This document shows positions 1 to 7,113 of a stretch of 10,902 nucleotides of DNA, piece after piece (within the stretch, counting starts at the first letter, position 1; every line of letters starts with the position of its first letter). Under the pieces are notes generated by a model that made no database searches, was not told the origin of the DNA, and worked only from the letters and a program-made list of their open reading frames with translations. Source of the stretch: Euryarchaeota archaeon UBA258 (lineage in GTDB: Archaea; Thermoplasmatota; Poseidoniia; Poseidoniales; Poseidoniaceae); contig DAPR01000065.1 of the NCBI GenBank assembly GCA_002502605.1, forward strand, positions 1,444 to 12,345, read 5' to 3'. The translations under genes and the position numbers were made by a program.

Positions 1-180
1 TTCCTGATCTAATTCCTTGAGGTAGGACGCATCAAGCAATCGTGTTCCTGCTGCTGCAAAGAACACGCTCACATCGTGTCCGTCTTTCACCGCTTGTGCG
101 GCACAAGCAAGGCCGACAATCGATTTCATTGGATCATTTCTTGGTTCGGATACAAACTTGACAAAGACACTCTTTCCCAT
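1..180 (-). CDS. DsrE-family protein, N-terminal part (cut by left window edge)
   Basis: Sixty codons of an open frame run off the left edge. From the ATG at 180 the protein begins MGKSVFVKFVSEP, a first beta strand, and continues with GLACAAQAVKDGHDVSVFF, which is a helix followed by a second strand, then AAAGTRLLDASYLKEL. This strand-helix-GHDVxVFF pattern is the N-terminal half of the DsrE/DsrF-like fold (small alpha/beta proteins of sulfur relay and related redox roles, often with a cysteine later in the chain). The later part, including any functional cysteine beyond the one in GLACAAQ, lies outside the window. Start choice: ATG 180 puts the first strand directly after the initiator, as is usual in the family; an in-frame GTG at 216 would add 12 residues and cannot be excluded; an in-frame stop at 235-237 bounds the frame. 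The gene lies downstream of the giant surface-protein gene on the same strand. The family call is recognition of pattern only; specific function is unknown. Confidence 0.7.
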   Translation of the reverse strand, partial: MGKSVFVKFVSEPRNDPMKSIVGLACAAQAVKDGHDVSVFFAAAGTRLLDASYLKELDQE

Positions 181-282
181 ATCCTTTACAGGACCAAGCG
201 GAATATCAACATTCACTCTGTAAAGACAAGAGATTCATGGCTCACGCTAAATGGATCAACGCCAAACATGGCGCGTTCACGC

Positions 283-3200
283 TTATTGCTGGGACTGAGC
301 GTACTGTTCAGCATACTGTTGAGCATACGTTGCAGCTGTCGCTTCGTCATAACCTTGGCTCACGAACTGCTGGTAGTACTGTTGGTACACCGCATTATCC
401 ACTGCAGGTGCAGCCGCTGCTGCTGGAGCTGCTGCTCCAGCCGCTTGGGCTGCGTACTGTTGAGCGTAGGTGCGTGCGGTCTCCTCAGGGTAGCCCTGTG
501 CGATGAGTTGTTGCACGTATTGTTCGGTAGCGTCAAGTTGAGCGGATCCATAGCCAGCAGAGCTTGCTGCGAAATCCTTGATCGTGTCGTCGCCACCGGC
601 GCCGCCCTTTCGTAGGAACACGAGGGACAAGAGAACGATGATGATGAGAGCACCAACTGCAAGGCCGATCGTGGTCGTCGAGAAGTTGGCTTCTGAGCCA
701 TCGGCATCGCCGGTTTGAGCAGGCGCGTTCCATTCACCGTTCTCAAAGGTCCATGCTCCGCTCCAAACACACTCGCCATCGCTGTCGAGGACGAATTCGC
801 CTCCAGCAGCAACAGCATCCACAGGTGCTTCAAGACCTTGACAGGCTGGCAACTGAATCTCAATCCACTTGATCGTGACCCAACGCTCATCATCGCCTTC
901 GTAGATCTTGATGTAGATTCGTTGGCTTTGGGATTTGTTGGTGTACATGTCCTCGAGAGAGAGGGTAAGGTCGAACGTCTCTGTGTCCCCAATCTTGTTG
1001 GTTTTGTCCCATGCACCGATGAGGCCGAGGTTGTACTTCTCGACTGCACTGGCATCGAAGTCTTCTGTCACAAAGGCTGCTTCCACATAGACATCGCCGT
1101 TCTCGGCTCCTGAAAGTACAGTTCCTGAGATGGTCACTGTATCGCTGTCCACTCGGGATGCGTTGAGGGAAGCGTCAAGTTGGACAACCGGCTCTTCATC
1201 GCCGAAGCCATCTGGGACCACGACGAAGTACATTCGGTACTTTTCTGAGAATTTACCGGCTTTATCATAGACGATGAGTTCAATTCGGATTTGGTTCTCT
1301 GTTGTACCGCTTGGATCGACTGTCACGTTGCGGAAGGTGTAAGCCCAAGCCCCGTCACTGGAAGCAGATTCTTCGAAGGTGTGGCCGTCAAGACTGAACG
1401 AATCATCACCGTATGGTGCATCGAAGAGAACCTTCCATTCATAGGTCTCAATGCCACTTCCTTCGAGGGCGTCGAGGTCGGTTGAATTGCTTGCATCAAA
1501 GTGGATGGTCACTTCGCCGTCTTCATCAAGGATGATGCGGTTGACGTCCCACTCGGTGTTCGAAACGGTCTTGGTTCCAACGTATTCTACGAGGTCTGTG
1601 TATTCATCACGGATGTCGATTTCAGCTTCTGCTGTTGGTCGATACTCGTCTGCATACACGTCGTTGGTCTCAACGGTCACCTCAATCACTCGAGAGTGCC
1701 CAGCATCATCGTGGAGCATCAAAGTGATGGTCCACTGTTCGCCTTGAGCGCAACCTGTTGCAGAGGAAAGGTCTGTCTTACAGAAGTTCATGGTAGGCAT
1801 AGCATCGGTGATGTGTCCTGTCATACCGGTTGCCATGGTCGAACCGTCCCATGAGGTTGGCCCGGATACAATCCAATCAGTATGGAGGGTTTCGGTTGTG
1901 GTTGTGCTGTAGGAGAAGGTGAGGTCTGCATCACTCTTCATGTAGCGCAATTCGTAACCACCAGTGCTCGGGTTGATGCCCGGAACTTGATCGTTGATCT
2001 TCATGTCCAAGCCGTTACCAAGCGTTCCAAACCCTTCTGGATAAGGCGTCACTTGGTAAGCAAGCATGTTTCCGAGAAGCGGCAGTGTGGAACTGTCTGC
2101 TCGCTCAGAGTGGGTTGAAACATCCATGGTAGAAACAATGAGTCCACCAGAGTAGTAACTGCAAACACCAAGCATTGTGTCTTGGATATCGTCGGCATCA
2201 CGAATCAAGCGCTGGAAGTATCCACCGTCTTCCATGTATCCATTGCAGGTCACAGGGACGTTGTTGGCGCTCACTGACTTGGTGTTGAGTACAGCCTGTG
2301 CCACGGTCGAATCTGCATCGAAGCCCTGGAAGGCGTTGAGGTCAACGTTGTCCATGAGTGGGTGGTAAGGATCGGCGAAGTCTGTGCCTGCAAAGTCAAT
2401 CTGAGACTCAGGCGTGTTTCGGCTTTGGACATCCAAGCCAAACGGTAGACGGCCTGAGAGGCCTTGGTCAACACCGTAGATTTGGCTGCCTTGTGGGCCG
2501 AGGTGAGCCTGCACGGTACCACCAGCGGACATGAAGCCCTCAAGGGTGGTCTTGTGTGCGGTTGAGCCCAACTTCTGGTAGTAGCCACGACCACCGTTCT
2601 CGATGTCCTTGGCAGAGATATCGTCTTGCCAAGGCAGCACGATCTTGTCGTAGTGGGTGAACCAACCGGCGTCAAGGTATGTGTCCCAGTCGTTGATGGT
2701 GTATTGGGTGTAACTCATACCGAGGATGTCGAGGTCTTCCTTGATGGCGTTGGTTCGGACCGACGTATCCGAAAGGATTGCAACATCGACGTGGTCTGCA
2801 AAGGTAGCGTGGAAGTAACGAACGTTTCCTGACGGGTTACCGCTTGCCAACTCAGCGTCGAAACTGATGTTGTAGGTGTGACCGTCCATCCAGCCGTTCC
2901 ATGGCGTGAAGGTCACGTCGATTTTCTGGTGAGAGTCCAAGGATTGTGAAGGACCAGCCGTGGTGGTATGGGCCATGCTTTGGGTTGTCTCATCATAGAT
3001 GTTCATGTTGAACGTGTAATCGCCTGCAAGCACACCGTTGGTCGCTTGGAAGGTCCAGTCGTGAGTGAATGAACTGTCGATTGGCATCACACATTCTAGG
3101 ATTTGGTCGTTCAAGCACGACAGTGTGTTCGGCTTACCAAGGGTGATATCAACGGATTCAACATTGAAAATCACTCGCTCAATGTTGTTCGAAGTGGAGA

Positions 3201-6200
3201 TTTCGCGGCCATTGAACCAAGGCTTACCTGCCGTAGTGTTGTCAAAGATGGACTCGACTTCGATCATGTACACGCCAGAAAAGAATTCGTGGCTTGCAAT
3301 GACATCCACGCTGGAGTCTTCTGCGTCAACGTTGGTGCGAGAGATGGTGTATGCATTGTCTTCAACGAAGGTAAACTCTTGCAGAGAAATGTTGTTGAAC
3401 GCAACACCCTTGAAGCCGTCATTCACTCCGTTTCTTCCGTCATCATCGGATTGGAATTCGAAGTTGATGTCGACCACGGAGCCTGACAAGGACATGCACT
3501 CATAGCCCCAGTTGATCGAACTGGCGTCCGAAGTGTTGAGGACGTACAGGTGGGTCAAGTCAATTGAGGTTGTTGCCACAAGGTCGTTGGTGTTGAAGAA
3601 CACGTTGTAGTTTCCACCGGTTCCATCGGTGCTTGATTCGTCTCCGATGTAAGAGATTTCAGCATTGTCGATTGGCTCTGAGGCGTTGACGATGTTATCG
3701 CCGTTTTCGTCAACTTGACAGGTGCCGTCTTCGTTGTAATCGTTCCATTGACCGACCAGCACACCGGAGTAGGTTGCGCCGTCCCGAAGGATATCGAGGG
3801 TCATTGCAGCGTAATCATTCACGTCCACAATCGAGGTACCATCGGAATCAATACCGTAGAAGGTATCTGCATAGTACTCGAAATTCAAGGAAACGAAATC
3901 GCCGCTCATCGAAGTCAAGTCAATGTCTGGGATGGTGAGCGTTTCGTTTGCCCATGCGTCGCCGTAGCCGTTCGCACCGGTGTCACATGGGTGTCCGAAC
4001 CAGTATGCGTTGTTGTTGAAGATCTTGTCCTGACAGGTGTTTTCGTTGTAGATGACCCCCTTGGGGTTGGCGCTTTCTTCGTATCTGTACCCGTTTGCGC
4101 CACCTTCAAAGTCCTCTTCGCATAATGCAGTTGGCGTACCACAGTACACGTCTGATGGTGTTGCAGAGAACACAGTAGCCGTCACATCGAAGTCTACTTC
4201 GGTGTTCCCGTAGTTGTTGGTTGCCACTTCGATGTCAAAGAGACCTTCTGCATACAATCCGCCTGGATTGAAGTTTTCAATCCCTTCAACCATCGGGTCG
4301 TAGAGGTTGAATGGAGTGATGTAACCCACCAATTCATCGTTTTGTGATTGCTCATCCCAGCTGTTAGCGGAAAGACTTGCAGAAATACGGTAGGTGGTAT
4401 CGTTCAACAAATCAGCAGTGATCGAGGTCGTGTACTCTTGACCTGGACCGAGGTTGTTCAGGTTGATTGTGGTTTGTTGGACCTGAGGGTTAGCAAGGAA
4501 GGCTGTGTTTTGCTTCCAAATCGTCAAGTTGTCGACTGCATACCCGTCTCGTCCTGTCCAGCGGCTTTCGTTGTCATCAGAAATCGAACCTGTAAATCCT
4601 GTGCGGAAGCGGAAGCGGATGTCGACTGTTTCGCCAGCCCATGGGCTTAGGTCGAATGAACCGAGGCCTTCTTCCGTGAAGTTGTTCCAACCGTAGTAGG
4701 TACCTGGGGAATAGATTCCATAGTAGTAGATTCCTTCAGCAACGCCACCGATGGATTGCTTGTATTGTCGGTCAAGGTCAAAGCCACCCCAAATGGAGTC
4801 GCCAGAAGCACAAGCACCAGAGATGAAGGCCTGCTGTGGGCAAGAAAGAATGTCCCAGCCAGATTCAGCGCTGCCGATCTCAATCATGGCCACATCGTCC
4901 CAGACATCACCTGCGAGGTAGTTTCCAGTTTGATCAACGCTACCGAGAACGCCGTGACCGAGGTGTTGGAAGAGTTCAACGCTCATGAAAGCTCGATCTG
5001 AGCCGCTCAAGTCCACGTTTTCGAGGACCATTGCGTCGTCCCAATTTTTGTCATAACCTGACCAAAGTACGCCAGAATCGTTTGTCTTGTAATGCCCTGC
5101 CCACATAAAGTCGGTTGGGTTTTGATAGTTTGCCGAAACGTTAGGATCGTTGTTTCCATCAGTAGCACCTTGTGAACTGTTGGTCTCTTCATGCCACTTG
5201 GTGGCTTGGTCGATGTATTCCTCAAACGCCCAGTCGCAACCTACGCCGCAGCCTGTCTTGTCTTCCGGGTTGTCCCAGTCCATCTGATAGACCGTGTTGT
5301 TGGTCGAACTTGCTTCATCGACGACCTTCAATTCGAGGTCGAGTTGAGCGGATTGTCCGTTTAGGATGTCCATTCCGGTGTTGGTCACGGTCACGTTGAT
5401 GTCACGGGTACCCTCACCAACGATTCCGAAGAACCGATCGGTCGGACTGATTTCAAGAGAAGTGACTGAGAGATCTTTGTTGTCCATTTCAACCACGGTG
5501 ATGGTGTCGTATTGACCTTCCCAACCAAAGTTGTCAACCCAGCTACCGAAGTCGTAACTGGTGTGGCCGACGACGATATCGAGGGCCGAATTGGATGGTC
5601 CAGCAAGTTGGCCGACCTCGACCATGCTTGGACGTCGCCCTGCCTCATAGGAAAGAGGCGTTAAGTGGCCTCCACTTCCATCCGATAGGGTGACTTGCAC
5701 AGTTGTTGGGAAATTCAGGAAGAAATTTGAGGTTGTACCTCCGGCAGAGTCACTGCTGTTTTGTTGGTAAGCAACCGTAGGGTTAACGAAATCTGGCTCA
5801 CCATCGCCGTTGAGGTCTGTTACGGTGACTGAATACGAGATGTAAGGGCCGAAGTACGCCTGATTCGGCGAGGACCATGTCCCCACTGCTGAAGAGGTCA
5901 CATAACTGAGGTTCTCGACGTTGCCATCGTTGAGCACAATAGCGTCGATTTCGCCGTTGTCGTCAATGTCACCTATGTCAAAGTCGTTTGCGAAAGGCAC
6001 AGCCATGTTCACGATGCTCGTTCCAGTCTGTGGTGAAGCAGTGTTGAAACTGTAGGTGGCTGGGTAGGTGTTGGTTAAGCACGAATATTCGATGATCGAT
6101 ACATTGTCGTCGTTTCCAGGGTTGGTGGTTTGCCCGGTGGAATAATCGACGCCTTCGGAGCGAAGAACCCAAATGTCATCATCGGTGCAGGTGCCGCTGA

Positions 6201-6936
6201 GGCCACCGGTTTCTGTTTCGCCGTAGTCGCCAACTTCGAGGCTTCGGTATGCGTTTTGATTGGAGGGGCCGAGCGAGGTGACCAGCCCTTGGGTGGTTGA
6301 GGTGATTGGACCTCGGTAGGCCACCACTCGCTGCGTGGAGATATCATTGAGCAGGTCAAGGACGTAAACATCGTCGTTACCGTCTTGGTCGGCGTCACCA
6401 ACCGCGAGGTCCCATGCCCAAAAGTGAGTGAATCGCTGCCCAATGGACCATGTGTCGTCGTTGCATCCTCCGTTCTCGATGATGGTGACGTTACCGGGTT
6501 CTCCAGCCGGGGCGCCATTGTCGTCGGTCTTGAACGGGTTGTTTCGCTGGAAGATGACAATGTCATCTGCACCATCGCCGGTGAATTCGCCAACTTCGAT
6601 GAATTGAACGTTCGAAAATTCATCCCAGTCTGCGTTTCGGCTTTGGTTCTTCGAGACCCAAATGTCCTGACGCTCGCTGAAATCACCGCTTCCGTCGTTC
6701 CAAAGAACGCTGATGGTGTGAGTTCCTTCTGTGGCAACGGCCATGTCGTTGAATCCGTCACAGTTGAAATCGCCAATGGCGACATCCAAAGGATCCCTAT
6801 TTGTGGTGTAGGAACGGGCGATGGAAGCGCTGGCTGTTGTGGCAAGTGCGGCGGTGGTCGACAAAACCATCAGTGTTACAAGGAACAAGCTGAGGGCGCG
6901 GCTGTTTTTGAGGTTGTTTTTGGAGAACATCAACAT
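283..6936 (-). CDS. Giant multidomain cell-surface protein: signal peptide, FG-GAP propeller, CARDB/jelly-roll/PKD-like domains, C-terminal TM and cytosolic repeat tail
   Basis: About 2,217 residues from ATG 6936. Residue numbers here count from the in-frame GTG at 6963, so subtract 9 for the ATG start. Domains in order: signal peptide (13-47, hydrophobic SLFLVTLMVLSTTAALA then ASA); seven FG-GAP/VCBS-like blades (about 52-470); CARDB-like beta domain (496-550, DLSVTSLEISP...VTVTNTG); jelly-roll/MAM-like region (555-818, ending WAGETVDIRFRFRTG...GYAVDNLTIWK); CARDB-like segment (820-935); second jelly-roll (935-1200) carrying an EF-hand-like calcium loop; further beta region (1200-1390); Rossmann/GATase-like domain without nucleophile Cys (1390-1640); beta domain (1640-1770); PKD-like domain (1774-1916, FDASNSTDLDALEGSGIETY); Ig-like domain (1924-2038); C2041/C2065 module; TM helix (2098-2117, then RKGG); cytosolic tail with two QGY repeats. 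Inference: a membrane-anchored adhesin, receptor or cell-wall component. No HExxH protease motif is seen. All 22 cysteines are extracellular. Start is uncertain among GTG 6963, ATG 6936 and ATG 6930; any of them leaves a usable signal peptide. Confidence 0.9.
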   Translation of the reverse strand: MLMFSKNNLKNSRALSLFLVTLMVLSTTAALATTASASIARSYTTNRDPLDVAIGDFNCDGFNDMAVATEGTHTISVLWNDGSGDFSERQDIWVSKNQSRNADWDEFSNVQFIEVGEFTGDGADDIVIFQRNNPFKTDDNGAPAGEPGNVTIIENGGCNDDTWSIGQRFTHFWAWDLAVGDADQDGNDDVYVLDLLNDISTQRVVAYRGPITSTTQGLVTSLGPSNQNAYRSLEVGDYGETETGGLSGTCTDDDIWVLRSEGVDYSTGQTTNPGNDDNVSIIEYSCLTNTYPATYSFNTASPQTGTSIVNMAVPFANDFDIGDIDDNGEIDAIVLNDGNVENLSYVTSSAVGTWSSPNQAYFGPYISYSVTVTDLNGDGEPDFVNPTVAYQQNSSDSAGGTTSNFFLNFPTTVQVTLSDGSGGHLTPLSYEAGRRPSMVEVGQLAGPSNSALDIVVGHTSYDFGSWVDNFGWEGQYDTITVVEMDNKDLSVTSLEISPTDRFFGIVGEGTRDINVTVTNTGMDILNGQSAQLDLELKVVDEASSTNNTVYQMDWDNPEDKTGCGVGCDWAFEEYIDQATKWHEETNSSQGATDGNNDPNVSANYQNPTDFMWAGHYKTNDSGVLWSGYDKNWDDAMVLENVDLSGSDRAFMSVELFQHLGHGVLGSVDQTGNYLAGDVWDDVAMIEIGSAESGWDILSCPQQAFISGACASGDSIWGGFDLDRQYKQSIGGVAEGIYYYGIYSPGTYYGWNNFTEEGLGSFDLSPWAGETVDIRFRFRTGFTGSISDDNESRWTGRDGYAVDNLTIWKQNTAFLANPQVQQTTINLNNLGPGQEYTTSITADLLNDTTYRISASLSANSWDEQSQNDELVGYITPFNLYDPMVEGIENFNPGGLYAEGLFDIEVATNNYGNTEVDFDVTATVFSATPSDVYCGTPTALCEEDFEGGANGYRYEESANPKGVIYNENTCQDKIFNNNAYWFGHPCDTGANGYGDAWANETLTIPDIDLTSMSGDFVSLNFEYYADTFYGIDSDGTSIVDVNDYAAMTLDILRDGATYSGVLVGQWNDYNEDGTCQVDENGDNIVNASEPIDNAEISYIGDESSTDGTGGNYNVFFNTNDLVATTSIDLTHLYVLNTSDASSINWGYECMSLSGSVVDINFEFQSDDDGRNGVNDGFKGVAFNNISLQEFTFVEDNAYTISRTNVDAEDSSVDVIASHEFFSGVYMIEVESIFDNTTAGKPWFNGREISTSNNIERVIFNVESVDITLGKPNTLSCLNDQILECVMPIDSSFTHDWTFQATNGVLAGDYTFNMNIYDETTQSMAHTTTAGPSQSLDSHQKIDVTFTPWNGWMDGHTYNISFDAELASGNPSGNVRYFHATFADHVDVAILSDTSVRTNAIKEDLDILGMSYTQYTINDWDTYLDAGWFTHYDKIVLPWQDDISAKDIENGGRGYYQKLGSTAHKTTLEGFMSAGGTVQAHLGPQGSQIYGVDQGLSGRLPFGLDVQSRNTPESQIDFAGTDFADPYHPLMDNVDLNAFQGFDADSTVAQAVLNTKSVSANNVPVTCNGYMEDGGYFQRLIRDADDIQDTMLGVCSYYSGGLIVSTMDVSTHSERADSSTLPLLGNMLAYQVTPYPEGFGTLGNGLDMKINDQVPGINPSTGGYELRYMKSDADLTFSYSTTTTETLHTDWIVSGPTSWDGSTMATGMTGHITDAMPTMNFCKTDLSSATGCAQGEQWTITLMLHDDAGHSRVIEVTVETNDVYADEYRPTAEAEIDIRDEYTDLVEYVGTKTVSNTEWDVNRIILDEDGEVTIHFDASNSTDLDALEGSGIETYEWKVLFDAPYGDDSFSLDGHTFEESASSDGAWAYTFRNVTVDPSGTTENQIRIELIVYDKAGKFSEKYRMYFVVVPDGFGDEEPVVQLDASLNASRVDSDTVTISGTVLSGAENGDVYVEAAFVTEDFDASAVEKYNLGLIGAWDKTNKIGDTETFDLTLSLEDMYTNKSQSQRIYIKIYEGDDERWVTIKWIEIQLPACQGLEAPVDAVAAGGEFVLDSDGECVWSGAWTFENGEWNAPAQTGDADGSEANFSTTTIGLAVGALIIIVLLSLVFLRKGGAGGDDTIKDFAASSAGYGSAQLDATEQYVQQLIAQGYPEETARTYAQQYAAQAAGAAAPAAAAAPAVDNAVYQQYYQQFVSQGYDEATAATYAQQYAEQYAQSQQ
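304..522 (-). repeat. Two-copy 26-residue helical repeat in the cytosolic tail of the giant surface protein
   Basis: Copy 1 is coded at 445-522 (QYVQQLIAQGYPEETARTYA, then QQYAAQ) and copy 2 at 304-381 (QYYQQFVSQGYDEATAATYA, then QQYAEQ). They are identical at 16 of 26 positions, joined by an Ala/Pro-rich linker, and lie after the transmembrane helix (613-672), so they should be cytosolic. The layout helix - QGY - [PD]E.TA - helix is loosely like UBA or SHOCT helical modules, but the match is not strong enough to assign either. Related Gln/Tyr-rich QGY tails are, as I recall, common on Marine Group II exported proteins. Inferred role: oligomerisation or docking to a cytosolic partner. Confidence 0.7.
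5554..6810 (-). repeat. Seven FG-GAP/VCBS-like protein repeats (predicted beta-propeller)
   Basis: Inside the giant surface protein, seven degenerate repeats with the pattern hydrophobic-x-GD-x-[DN]-x-DG-x-x-D-hydrophobic can be read at about residues 57, 119, 183, 238, 325, 375 and 442 (numbered from GTG 6963). The best calcium loops are DFNCDGFND, DADQDGNDD, DIDDNGEID and DLNGDGEPD. Copy 2 (EFTGDGADD) is close. Copy 4 carries an insertion with a cysteine (GDYGETETGG...DDD) and copy 7 has lost the acidic loop (GQLAGPSNSALD). Seven blades is the number seen in integrin-alpha-type propellers, so I infer one closed seven-bladed domain, probably calcium-bound and facing outwards. The repeats are conserved at protein level only, with no long identical DNA stretches. 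Confidence 0.75.
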
Positions 6937-6989
6937 CACTGCTTCGGCCACTGCCCGTTGCACTTTAATGCCTTTGCTCTTAAGTTCAC

Positions 6990-6996
6990 ATTTTTA
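6990..6996 (-). promoter_or_regulatory. Candidate archaeal TATA box for the giant surface-protein gene
   Basis: On the minus strand, TAAAAAT within TCCATAAAAATG lies about 30 bases upstream of the in-frame GTG at 6963. Archaeal TATA boxes are centred about 26-27 bases before the transcript start, so transcription would begin around 6966-6967. That is nearly leaderless for GTG 6963, or a 30-37-base leader for ATG 6936/6930. A second weaker box (ATTAAAG near 6967) would instead give a near-leaderless transcript for ATG 6936. The 150-base gap before this gene is the longest in the window, which favours an independent promoter. Placement is by pattern only. Confidence 0.35.
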
Positions 6997-7113
6997 TGGA
7001 AGGACATCCCCCGCAGTGACCCGTTTATGTTGAAAATTCGCAATTCGATGAACCGGTGGTTTTTCTGGACATGTTTGCCAGTGATTTTGGCGGATTTAGC
7101 CGAGGTTTTAATG

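Noticed and set aside
258..277. Inverted repeat AACGC-N10-GCGTT just after the giant gene's stop, a possible terminator.
   Set aside because: The stem is only 5 bp with a 10-base loop and no real T-run follows on the minus strand. Too weak to call.
6075..6845. Long alternative-frame open frames over the giant gene on both strands (for example minus 6075-6845 and plus 6385-7131).
   Set aside because: They are shadows of the strong FG-GAP-coding frame: compositionally odd, with no recognisable domains.
283..6936. High number of N-x-S/T sequons (about 25) in the ectodomain as a sign of selected N-glycosylation.
   Set aside because: For a protein this long and rich in Asn, Ser and Thr, the count is near chance expectation. 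Glycosylation is possible but not specifically indicated.
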